Shown piece by piece: positions 1 to 5,638 of a stretch of DNA of 6,257 nucleotides (positions within the stretch are counted from its first letter, which is position 1; every line of letters begins with the position of its first letter). Below the pieces are notes generated by a model. It did not search any database. It was not told where the DNA came from and was given only the letters and a program-made list of their open reading frames with translations. The stretch comes from an uncultured Bacillota bacterium. GTDB taxonomy: Bacteria; Bacillota; Clostridia; Peptostreptococcales; Anaerovoracaceae. Position numbers and translations under genes: made by a program. The DNA is taken from the NCBI GenBank assembly GCA_946546075.1, contig CAMNNV010000079.1, positions 1 to 6,257 on the forward strand. Reading direction: 5' to 3'.

Positions 1-53
1 TTCGGGTACAGATCCAGAAGCTTCTGCGGGAGGTTTGTCTTTTGTGTTGCCAT
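1..53 (-). CDS. 5' end of an unidentified gene, third in the minus-strand operon (partial)
   Basis: An ATG at 53-51 opens a frame that runs off the left edge of the window after 17 full codons (MATQKTNLPQKLLDLYP). The start is supported by a strong Shine-Dalgarno GGAGG at 65-61, 7 bases from the ATG, and by the position of the ATG directly after the TAG stop (56-54) of the upstream gene. The visible residues are polar with no membrane segment yet, so this start is unlike its two membrane-anchored upstream neighbours. Function cannot be named from 17 residues. Co-transcription and translational coupling with the preceding gene are very likely from the spacing. Confidence 0.7.
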   Translation of the reverse strand, partial: MATQKTNLPQKLLDLYP

Positions 54-491
54 CTACTTACCTCCTCCCGTCACAGCCTTCAGATCCAGCTCATAAACGA
101 CCGTGCTTTCTTCGCTTTCTCTGACCGTAATAACGAACTCATCGAGAAGTCCCTTTTTCTCTTTTGTCACCACGGCAGTATAGGCCGCCGCGGATCTCGA
201 TACAGGCTCCATCGAGCTTCCCAGGTAGAGGGTCAGTGAATCGTCTCCCGTTTCATAGGAAGATTTTTCTCCCAAAAGAGCCCCGGTTTTCGCAAGATCC
301 CCTTTCTTCGCCTTCAAAGTCTCCGCGATGGACGTGGTCTTCACCACTGCCTTTCCCAAAGCTTCCGCGTCTTTCGCTTCGTCGTAGGCTTTCACGAACA
401 TGTAGGTGCATGTAACGGCAGCGAAAATGAAGAAGGCCAGCAGTATGAGAAGTTCCGTACGAAGAAGTGTTTTTCTTGACGTATCAGTCAT
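54..491 (-). CDS. Small membrane-anchored protein, possibly pseudopilin-like (hypothetical)
   Basis: The product is 145 residues and I do not recognise a named family. A short polar N-terminus (1-8) is followed by one hydrophobic helix at about residues 13-33 and then a soluble domain (about 36-145) rich in charged residues and probable beta strands (SLTLYLGS, FVITVR, VVYELDLKAV). This is the N-in, C-out form of a type IV pilin-like or secretion minor subunit. A glutamate (E13) just before LLILL recalls pilin E5, but there is no glycine at the expected prepilin cleavage position, so processing is doubtful. The ATG at 491 was preferred to the one at 509 because GGAGG at 504-500 lies 8 bases before it. 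The gene overlaps the end of the DUF4860-like gene by 8 bases. The pilus or secretion role is inferred from architecture and neighbour only. Confidence 0.75.
   Translation of the reverse strand: MTDTSRKTLLRTELLILLAFFIFAAVTCTYMFVKAYDEAKDAEALGKAVVKTTSIAETLKAKKGDLAKTGALLGEKSSYETGDDSLTLYLGSSMEPVSRSAAAYTAVVTKEKKGLLDEFVITVRESEESTVVYELDLKAVTGGGK
61..65 (-). promoter_or_regulatory. Shine-Dalgarno of the partial gene at 53
   Basis: GGAGG within the longer run GGAGGAGGT, 7 bases before the ATG at 53-51. It encodes part of the Gly-Gly-Gly-Lys tail of the upstream 145-residue protein. It is a near-perfect anti-SD match, suggesting high translation of the gene that leaves the window. Confidence 0.75.
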
Positions 492-969
492 TTGTCCCAC
501 CTCCCGCAAGATGCAGATTCATCGTAGATGAAGCGTTCCCCTTTTCTGTCATAGTGACCTGAAGGAGGTCGCCGCCTACGATCTCAAAGTCTGCTGATTT
601 CATCTCCATGATATCCTGTCCGTCCTGTGCAGAAACCTTGCTGTCCTTTGCAACCGTGATTTCTTTCAGAGAGCACTCATAGACATAGAACCACGTCTCC
701 ATGTCCTTGCCTTCGGAGACGGACCCCATGACGAGAGCCGGCGCACCGGCATCGATATCCTTGATCTGGATCTTGGACTTGTCCTCGCACTGGCGCACTT
801 TCTCAGCAAAATAAAGGGAGGCATCGTCAAGAGCCTGCCCCCTTGCATCGGAAGCAGCGGTCTTATAGATGTTCACCCCAAGAAGGGACAGCGTCACCGC
901 ACCCAGCACGAAAAACGCCGCCACAAAAAGTATGAGAATGTTGTTTGCCCTGTGCGTATTCCTATCCAT
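484..969 (-). CDS. DUF4860-like membrane-anchored protein, first gene of the minus-strand operon
   Basis: The product is 161 residues. One hydrophobic helix spans about residues 11-33 (ILILFVAAFFVLGAVTLSLL), followed by an extracytoplasmic domain. The features that recall DUF4860 proteins of Clostridia are the Asn-rich start before the helix, an alanine/aspartate segment (about 38-57), a stretch EKVRQCEDKSKIQI (56-69) and ETWFYVYECSLKEI (91-104). That assignment is from memory of the family, not a search. Such genes tend to sit with type II secretion/type IV pilus-like components, but their function is not established. The ATG at 969 was chosen over 984 because GAGG at 977-974 precedes it and because the likely promoter would leave only about 14 untranslated bases without an SD before 984. 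Its last codons (Gly-Gly-Gly-Thr-Asn-Asp) contain the SD of the next gene. Confidence 0.75.
   Translation of the reverse strand: MDRNTHRANNILILFVAAFFVLGAVTLSLLGVNIYKTAASDARGQALDDASLYFAEKVRQCEDKSKIQIKDIDAGAPALVMGSVSEGKDMETWFYVYECSLKEITVAKDSKVSAQDGQDIMEMKSADFEIVGGDLLQVTMTEKGNASSTMNLHLAGGGTND
500..504 (-). promoter_or_regulatory. Shine-Dalgarno deciding the start at 491
   Basis: GGAGG on the minus strand, 8 bases before the ATG at 491-489. It is embedded in the glycine codons near the 3' end of the DUF4860-like gene, which implies translational coupling. The alternative ATG at 509 overlaps this site and has no SD of its own. Confidence 0.7.
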
Positions 970-1004
970 AGATCCTCGAATCATTGCGATAATACTTCAG
1001 AATA

Positions 1005-1033
1005 ATTTTACCAAGAAATGGTGCATGTAGCAA
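1005..1033 (-). promoter_or_regulatory. Predicted sigma-A promoter of the minus-strand operon
   Basis: On the minus strand a -35 box TTGCTA (1033-1028, 4 of 6 to TTGACA) is followed by an exact 17-base spacer and a -10 box TAAAAT (1010-1005, 5 of 6). The -10 box also carries the extended TGn element directly upstream. Transcription would start near 998, giving a leader of about 30 bases before the ATG at 969. This is the only good promoter seen between the two divergent operons for this direction. Confidence 0.6.
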
Positions 1034-1116
1034 GGTGCGGTCCTTCCCGGGCGCCGTAAATAGGGAAATCTGACCAGGACGAGATCCGCCCACTCTCCAC
1101 AATTCCAACACATGCG

Positions 1117-1126
1117 CTTTATAAAG
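1117..1126. promoter_or_regulatory. Perfect 10-base palindrome inside the plus-strand promoter (possible operator)
   Basis: CTTTATAAAG is a perfect palindrome lying 2 bases upstream of the extended -10 TG of the septum-gene promoter, where a bound protein would compete with RNA polymerase. A palindrome of this length can occur by chance in AT-rich promoter DNA, so the operator reading is weak. Confidence 0.2.
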
Positions 1127-1128
1127 TG

Positions 1129-1137
1129 TGCTATAAT
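1129..1137 (+). promoter_or_regulatory. Extended -10 promoter of the septum/rnmV/rsmA operon
   Basis: TGCTATAAT is a perfect extended -10 (TGn plus consensus TATAAT at 1132-1137). No good -35 is found 17 bases upstream (CACATG at 1109-1114), which is tolerated by extended -10 promoters. The predicted transcription start, 6-8 bases after the box, falls at about 1143-1145. This coincides with the ATG at 1144, so the mRNA is probably leaderless. Confidence 0.65.
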
Positions 1138-1143
1138 TGTTCC

Positions 1144-1605
1144 ATGAGCAAAGTCAGAAGAAGTACGGAATTCAAGAATAACAGCCGTGTCATCGACATG
1201 GATGAGGCCAGAGAGAAGAGGCAGGCGAAGCGCAAGGCCCAGAGGGATGCCAGGAAGAAGCGTGAAGCGGCCAAGATCAAAGAGCCTCCAACAAGAGGTA
1301 AGCGCGCTATACGCCGGAAGAGGAACAGGACCCGGCTCATGGCAGCGCTTGTTATTGTTGCTGTTTTTGCGGTACTGGCAGGATCCGGTGTCCACGTGAT
1401 CTCGCTGCTCAAAGAACGCCACCAGCTCGACAAGCAGCACGAAGCTCTTTTGCAGCAAAAGGCGGAGCTCGAGAAGAAGCTGGAGGGAGCAGAAGACAAG
1501 CAGGCTTTGGAGGATGCGGCAAGGCAGGAACTGAGGCTGATCAAACCGGGAGAGACTTTGTATATGTTCCCTGCAGATTTTGGGCAGGACAAAGAGGATG
1601 AATGA
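1144..1605 (+). CDS. Septum formation initiator family protein (DivIC/FtsB/FtsL type)
   Basis: A 153-residue bitopic membrane protein of the divisome. DivIC/FtsB-type proteins bridge early and late division proteins (FtsL, DivIB/FtsQ) at the septum. The N-terminal cytoplasmic part (1-64) is very basic, with charged runs at about 21-45 and 52-64. One transmembrane helix follows at about 65-89, then an extracytoplasmic coiled coil (about 89-118, heptad-like leucines in HQLDKQHEALLQQKAELEKKLE). The family hallmark is at 126-143 (ARQELRLIKPGETLYMFP; compare the A-R-x-x-L-x-x-(V/I)-K-P-G-E signature of DivIC/FtsB). DivIC, FtsB and FtsL cannot be separated on this evidence. The ATG at 1144 has no Shine-Dalgarno and lies 7 bases after a perfect -10 box; a GTG at 1126 in frame overlaps the promoter and is rejected. 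The gene begins a four-gene operon and ends near an SD/ATG overlap with rnmV. Confidence 0.88.
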   Translation: MSKVRRSTEFKNNSRVIDMDEAREKRQAKRKAQRDARKKREAAKIKEPPTRGKRAIRRKRNRTRLMAALVIVAVFAVLAGSGVHVISLLKERHQLDKQHEALLQQKAELEKKLEGAEDKQALEDAARQELRLIKPGETLYMFPADFGQDKEDE

Positions 1606-1625
1606 CAGACTTTGAGGATGTAATG
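1594..1625 (+). promoter_or_regulatory. Duplicated Shine-Dalgarno/start module at rnmV
   Basis: GAGGATGAATGA (1594-1605) recurs as GAGGATGTAATGA (1614-1626), differing by a single inserted base. Each copy holds GAGG followed by an in-frame ATG, at 1602 (4-base spacing) and 1623 (5-base spacing). The first ATG overlaps the TGA stop of the upstream gene. The family start corresponds to the second ATG. Confidence 0.5.
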
Positions 1626-2162
1626 AAGATAAAAGAAATAATCGTAGTAGAAGGACGCGATGATACGGCAGCGGTGAAGCGTGCGGTGGATGCCGTGACG
1701 ATAGAGACGCACGGATACGGCATTTCCAGGAGCACATGGGAGCTCATCGAAGAGGCCGCAGAGGGCCCCGGGATCATCGTATTTACAGACCCGGATCATG
1801 CGGGAGAGCAGATCCGCAGAAGGATCATGAAGAAGTATCCCGACGCCAAGGAAGCGTTTCTCGACAGGACGGACGCCACCAAGAAGGGCGACATCGGGAT
1901 CGAGAACGCAGAGCCGGAAGCCATCCGGGACGCCCTGGTGAAGGCGCACTGCACCAGCAGCGAAGAGACAGGGACCCAGGTAAGCCTGGAGCAGCTCACG
2001 AGAGCAGGGCTTGCAGGAGGACCGGGTTCTGCAGAGAAGAGAGCGGCCGTCGGCAAGAAGCTGGGCATCGGCTACGCCAACAGCAAGACTTTCCTGGCCA
2101 GACTCAACCGGTTCGGGATCACAGCTGAGCAGCTGGAGGCTGCTTTGGAGAACAAGGAATAA
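1623..2162 (+). CDS. rnmV: Ribonuclease M5 (5S rRNA maturation endonuclease)
   Basis: RNase M5 cleaves both strands of 5S rRNA precursor to release mature 5S rRNA in Gram-positive bacteria, acting with ribosomal protein L18. The product is 179 residues; B. subtilis RnmV is about 186. The Toprim domain fills the N-terminal half. It begins with the nearly invariant KIKEIIVVEGRDD (2-14; catalytic-site Glu10), then TIETHG (26-31) and the acidic TDPDHAGEQIRR (55-66; Asp56, Asp58). GDIGIENA (89-96) is the counterpart of the B. subtilis RGIGVEHA segment. The C-terminal RNase M5 domain contains AGLAGGPGS (128-136) and LGIGYANSKTFLARLNRFGI (147-166). The ATG at 1623 was chosen because it matches the B. 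subtilis N-terminus and has GAGG 5 bases upstream; the ATG at 1602 would add 7 residues. The gene abuts rsmA, the usual Firmicute partner. Confidence 0.95.
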   Translation: MKIKEIIVVEGRDDTAAVKRAVDAVTIETHGYGISRSTWELIEEAAEGPGIIVFTDPDHAGEQIRRRIMKKYPDAKEAFLDRTDATKKGDIGIENAEPEAIRDALVKAHCTSSEETGTQVSLEQLTRAGLAGGPGSAEKRAAVGKKLGIGYANSKTFLARLNRFGITAEQLEAALENKE

Positions 2163-3047
2163 ATGGATCTACATTCGAAATCAACGATAGAAGCCATCAA
2201 GGCAGAACATAATTTCAGACTCAGCAAGAGCCTGGGACAGAATTTCATCACAGACAGGGGCGTCATCGAGGACATCGTAGCAGGATGCGATATCGGCCCG
2301 GATGATCTGGTGATCGAGATCGGACCCGGGATCGGTGTGCTTACAGATGCTGCGGCAGAGCAGGCATCCCAGGTGGTCGCCATCGAGATCGACGACAAAC
2401 TCATCCCGATCCTTTCGCAGACCCTTGCACACAGAGACAACGTGAGGATCGTCCACAGCGACGTGCTGAAGACGGACATCAATGAGATCATAAGAGAAGA
2501 GAGAGAGGCAGGAACCTTTGGGGGAAATGTGAAGATCCTCGGCAACCTGCCGTATTACATAACGACGCCAATCATCATGAAACTTCTCGAGGACGGCGTA
2601 GAGGCAGAGAGCATCACCATCATGATGCAAAAGGAGGTCGCTGACAGGATCAAGGCGGCTCCCGGCTCAAAGACCTACGGTGCCCTCAGTGTGGCGGTGC
2701 AGTATTACTGCGAGATCGAGCTGGTCACTTCCGTTCCAAAGGAAGTGTTCGTGCCGAGACCGAAGGTGGATTCTTCGGTGCTCAAGCTCACCCTCAGAGA
2801 AGAAAAGCCCGTCAGCGTACAGGACGAGAAGGTGTTTTTCGCCTGCGTCAGAGGTGGGTTCGGACAGAGAAGAAAGACGCTGCTGAATTCCATCACCGGT
2901 GTATGCGGACTTACGAAAAGTGATGCCAGAGGCGTTCTTGAAGCCGCGGGTATAGACCCCGTCAGACGTGCGGAGACTCTCGACATGGAGGAGTTCGCCC
3001 GCATAGCGAATGCTGTATATGAGCAGGAGACTGATAATAATGGATAG
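2163..3047 (+). CDS. rsmA: 16S rRNA (adenine-1518,1519-N6) dimethyltransferase
   Basis: RsmA/KsgA uses S-adenosylmethionine to dimethylate two adjacent adenosines in the 3'-terminal hairpin of 16S rRNA during late 30S assembly; its loss gives kasugamycin resistance in known bacteria. The product is 294 residues, the usual length. Visible motifs in order are SKSLGQNFI (21-29), SAM motif I IEIGPGIGVLT (51-61), motif II AIEIDDKL (73-80), motif III HSDVLK (98-103), catalytic motif IV NLPYYITTPI (128-137), and the family segments VPRPKVDSSV (197-206) and FGQRRKTLLN (233-242). The C-terminal helical domain is complete. The ATG directly follows the rnmV TAA, with AAGGA (2154-2158) 4 bases upstream. 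The 3' end overlaps the next gene by 8 bases. Pairing with rnmV joins 5S and 16S rRNA maturation in one transcript. Confidence 0.97.
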   Translation: MDLHSKSTIEAIKAEHNFRLSKSLGQNFITDRGVIEDIVAGCDIGPDDLVIEIGPGIGVLTDAAAEQASQVVAIEIDDKLIPILSQTLAHRDNVRIVHSDVLKTDINEIIREEREAGTFGGNVKILGNLPYYITTPIIMKLLEDGVEAESITIMMQKEVADRIKAAPGSKTYGALSVAVQYYCEIELVTSVPKEVFVPRPKVDSSVLKLTLREEKPVSVQDEKVFFACVRGGFGQRRKTLLNSITGVCGLTKSDARGVLEAAGIDPVRRAETLDMEEFARIANAVYEQETDNNG

Positions 3048-5034
3048 ATTCAAAGAATTCTGGCAGAAATTCAGACGGTTTTCCGGAAGATATATCGTGA
3101 TGCTCGTGATCGGAGCCATCGGCCTGGACATCATCATAGAGGTCCTGGCAAGGCACTCCCTGATCCAGAGCCTCGTTTTCGTGTTCGGACATCCACTCGT
3201 AGCGATCTGTAACATATCGCTGATATTCGCGGTGCTTTCCCTTTCGCTGCTATTCAAAAAAAGGGTGTTCGCGGCGTCGATCATATCTCTGATCTGGCTG
3301 CTTCTGGGAATCATAAATGGTGTCATACTCATGAACCGAATGACACCGTTCACCACGAAGGACCTGGATAACCTCAAGGACGGATGGTCCCTGATCAGCA
3401 ATTATTTCTCCATCAAGACACTGATCTTCGTGATCGTAGGCGTTCTGGCTGCGGCAGCTCTCGGATGGTTCCTCCACAAGAAGAGCCCGAGGATGTCCCA
3501 GAACCCGAACTACAAGAAGGTGGCATGTGCTATCGCCATTTCCATCGCCATGTCCTTTGCACTGATCCAGGGCGGCATGAGGACCGGCGTTCTGGACACA
3601 TTCTTCTACAGCCTTCCGTCAGCGTATGCTGAGAACGGCGTGCCGTACTGCTTCGTCATCACGGCCGTAGAATCCGGTGTCGATAAGCCGAGAGATTATT
3701 CGGATAAGTCCATCACCAGCATCTTCAAAGACGGAGAGATGGGCAAAGATAAGATCTATACTCCTGGCAAGGATGATAACAAGGATGTAGCCAGCAAACC
3801 GAACATCGTATTCCTGCAGCTGGAATCATATATAGATCCGACGCTTGTCAAATCTGTAGAATTCAACAAGGATCCCATGCCGAATTACAGGAAACTGCTC
3901 AAGGAATACTCATCGGGATACCTTACTGTGCCGGCTTGCGGAGCAGGTACGGCCAACGTGGAATTCGAAGTCATGACGGGCATGAGCGTCAAGAATTTCG
4001 GACCGGGCGAATACCCGTATAAGACGATCTTAAAAGAGAACACGGTGGAATGTGCACCATTCGATATGAAGCAGCTGGGATATAAGTCCCACGCCATACA
4101 TAACCACAGAGGCGCCTTCTATTTCAGGAACAAGGTCTTCGCCAACATGGGATTTGACACATTCACCTGTCTGGAATACATGAACGACGTGATCAAGACT
4201 CCGAAGAACTGGGCGAAGGATGCCATCCTGACGAGCCAGATCATGGACGCCCTCAAGAGCACGAAGGGCAAAGATTACATCTATACGATATCCGTACAGG
4301 GTCACGGCAGGTATCCGACAGAACAGGTTCTGGACGATCCTGAGATCAAGGTCACCAATTATACGACAGAGGAACAGCGCTGGGCGTACGAATACTATGC
4401 CAACCAGGTCTACGAGATGGATCAGTTCGTCAAAGATCTCACGGACACCCTTTCCAAGTACGATGAAGACGTAGTGCTCGTGATGTACGGAGACCACCTG
4501 CCGGCTCTCGATATGACAGAGCAGGAAATGAAGAACGGGTCCCTTTACCAGACCCAGTACATCATCTGGGACAACTTCGATATGCCGATAGAACACAAGG
4601 ACCTTATGGCATACCAGCTCAATGCGGAAGTCATGTCGCGACTGGGCATATCCGTGGGAGTCATGAACAAGTTCCATCAGGACAATTCCTATTCTGAGAC
4701 GTATCTCGACGATATGAAGGCCCTCACATACGATATGCTCTACGGAGACAAATACATCTATGGAGGCAAAAGCCCATTCAAAACAACGAACATGAAGATG
4801 GGTATCCACGAGATCAAGATCGACGAAGTCGTACAGATCGGCGATAAACTTTACATCAAGGGGCAGAACTTCACAGAGTTCAGCAAGATCTCCCTCAACG
4901 GAGAAGCCCTCAAGACAGTATATCTGAGTCCTACACTTCTGCAGCTGAACGAAGAAGTGAATCCGGAAGACGCATCAAAGATGAAAGTCAGCCAGGTAGA
5001 GAAGAACAAAGAGATACTAAGCACCACAGAATAA
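3040..5034 (+). CDS. LTA synthase-family membrane sulfatase / phosphoglycerol transferase
   Basis: A 664-residue polytopic membrane enzyme. LTA synthase-type enzymes polymerise glycerol phosphate from phosphatidylglycerol on the outer face of the membrane. Five hydrophobic segments lie at about 18-37, 44-72, 76-98, 124-146 and 161-178. The alkaline-phosphatase-fold sulfatase domain covers about 253-560. Counterparts of the S. aureus LtaS site residues are visible: Glu262 in LQLESYID, nucleophile Thr304 in GAGTANVEFEVMTG, His354 in HNHRGAFYFRN, His422 in VQGHGRY, and Asp485-His486 in YGDHLP. After the catalytic domain an extra segment (about 588-664) looks like an extracellular beta domain (DKLYIKGQNFTEFSKISLNG). 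The ATG at 3040 is chosen because AGGAGA (3025-3030) lies 9 bases upstream; the ATG at 3010 lacks an SD and lies deeper in rsmA. The substrate could be lipoteichoic acid or another phosphoglycerol-decorated glycan; sequence alone does not decide. Confidence 0.9.
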   Translation: MDRFKEFWQKFRRFSGRYIVMLVIGAIGLDIIIEVLARHSLIQSLVFVFGHPLVAICNISLIFAVLSLSLLFKKRVFAASIISLIWLLLGIINGVILMNRMTPFTTKDLDNLKDGWSLISNYFSIKTLIFVIVGVLAAAALGWFLHKKSPRMSQNPNYKKVACAIAISIAMSFALIQGGMRTGVLDTFFYSLPSAYAENGVPYCFVITAVESGVDKPRDYSDKSITSIFKDGEMGKDKIYTPGKDDNKDVASKPNIVFLQLESYIDPTLVKSVEFNKDPMPNYRKLLKEYSSGYLTVPACGAGTANVEFEVMTGMSVKNFGPGEYPYKTILKENTVECAPFDMKQLGYKSHAIHNHRGAFYFRNKVFANMGFDTFTCLEYMNDVIKTPKNWAKDAILTSQIMDALKSTKGKDYIYTISVQGHGRYPTEQVLDDPEIKVTNYTTEEQRWAYEYYANQVYEMDQFVKDLTDTLSKYDEDVVLVMYGDHLPALDMTEQEMKNGSLYQTQYIIWDNFDMPIEHKDLMAYQLNAEVMSRLGISVGVMNKFHQDNSYSETYLDDMKALTYDMLYGDKYIYGGKSPFKTTNMKMGIHEIKIDEVVQIGDKLYIKGQNFTEFSKISLNGEALKTVYLSPTLLQLNEEVNPEDASKMKVSQVEKNKEILSTTE

Positions 5035-5041
5035 CTTATCC

Positions 5042-5067
5042 GCCGGCCTTCATGGCCGGCATTGTTT
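5042..5067 (+). terminator. Probable intrinsic terminator after the LTA-synthase-like gene
   Basis: A perfect 7-base GC stem (GCCGGCC at 5042-5048 and GGCCGGC at 5054-5060) closes a TTCAT loop and is followed by ATTGTTT (5061-5067). The hairpin begins 7 bases after the stop codon of the LTA-synthase-like gene. The T tract is interrupted, so termination may be partial. The next gene's SD begins right after it, at 5068. Confidence 0.65.
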
Positions 5068-5079
5068 AAGGAGCAGGTT

Positions 5080-5634
5080 ATGTTTCGCAAGGTCAAAGTA
5101 CCACAGATAGAAAATGAAAGAATCCTATTGCGCAGCTGGACGAGAAAGGATGCTCCGGACCTCTACGAATATGCAAAGGATCCGAGAGTCGGGCCTGCCG
5201 CAGGGTGGGCGCCCCACAGAAGTGTGGGAGATTCCAGGCTCATCATAGAAGATGTATATCTGCAGAGGATGGACTGGGCCATCGTCGATAAGGCCACAGG
5301 CAAGGCAATCGGGAATATCGGCTTCGACGAGGATGTCATACGGCGCAGGATCAACAGCAAAGAACTGGGGTATTCTCTTTCCCGCGAATACTGGGGGCAG
5401 GGGATCGTTACGGAAGCGGTAGAGCTTCTCAAGGATTATGCCTTCCGGACCATGGGACTGGAATGCATCACCCTCAGGATCGAAGATAACAACATCGCGA
5501 GCAGAAGAGTAGCGGAGAAGTGCGGGTTCCACTTCGAAGGCATACTGAGGTATTCCTATAAGAGGTACGACCTTCGCATATCCGACATGGCATGTTACTC
5601 CCTGCTGGCAGCAGACTATTATGAAGAGAAGTGA
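5080..5634 (+). CDS. GNAT family N-acetyltransferase (RimJ/RimL type)
   Basis: A 184-residue cytosolic acetyltransferase using acetyl-CoA; the acceptor is unknown. The fold order fits RimJ/RimL-like GNATs: ERILLRSWTRKDAPDL (13-28) at the N-terminus, the segment DPRVGPAAGWAPHRS (34-48) typical of a common clostridial subgroup, the central strands WAIVDKATGKAIGNIGF (66-82), the acetyl-CoA pyrophosphate loop ELGYSLSREYWGQGIVTEAV (95-114, with the Q/R-x-x-G-x-G/A pattern degenerate as WGQGIV), and the closing LRIEDNNIASRRVAEKCGF (132-150) with the conserved Asn and CGF. The start is set by AAGGAG at 5068-5073, 6 bases from the ATG; an in-frame TTG at 5062 lies within the terminator tail and is rejected. 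Only 4 bases separate it from the YbaK gene. No promoter of its own is visible, so readthrough of the upstream hairpin may supply it. Ribosomal-protein acetylation is only one possibility. Confidence 0.9.
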   Translation: MFRKVKVPQIENERILLRSWTRKDAPDLYEYAKDPRVGPAAGWAPHRSVGDSRLIIEDVYLQRMDWAIVDKATGKAIGNIGFDEDVIRRRINSKELGYSLSREYWGQGIVTEAVELLKDYAFRTMGLECITLRIEDNNIASRRVAEKCGFHFEGILRYSYKRYDLRISDMACYSLLAADYYEEK

Positions 5635-5638
5635 GAAG

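Noticed and set aside
970..984. ATG at 984 as the start of the DUF4860-like gene
   Set aside because: No SD precedes it, whereas GAGG precedes the ATG at 969, and the predicted promoter leaves too short a leader for 984.
1039..1080. Possible hairpin in the divergent intergenic region (TTCCC at 1044-1048 with GGGAA at 1063-1067, flanked by GGTCC and GGAC)
   Set aside because: Only a 5-base inner stem with an uneven outer part; no match to a riboswitch, T-box or terminator, and it lies outside both predicted transcripts.
1126..1143. GTG at 1126 as the start of the septum gene (six extra residues MCYNCS)
   Set aside because: It would put the start codon inside the promoter's -10 region and has no SD; the added residues do not resemble the family.
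1131..1949. Long minus-strand open frame of 272 codons opposite the septum gene and rnmV
   Set aside because: It is antisense to two well recognised genes, is rich in Ser/Leu/Cys as expected of a shadow frame, and has no SD or family motif.
2667..3401. Minus-strand open frame of 244 codons across the rsmA / LTA-synthase junction
   Set aside because: Shadow of two real coding genes with no recognisable motif.
4030..4809. Long minus-strand open frame of 259 codons opposite the LTA-synthase-like gene
   Set aside because: It lies opposite the catalytic domain with all its conserved residues; the His/Val-rich translation is a mirror of Asp/Met/Tyr codons. No promoter or SD seen.
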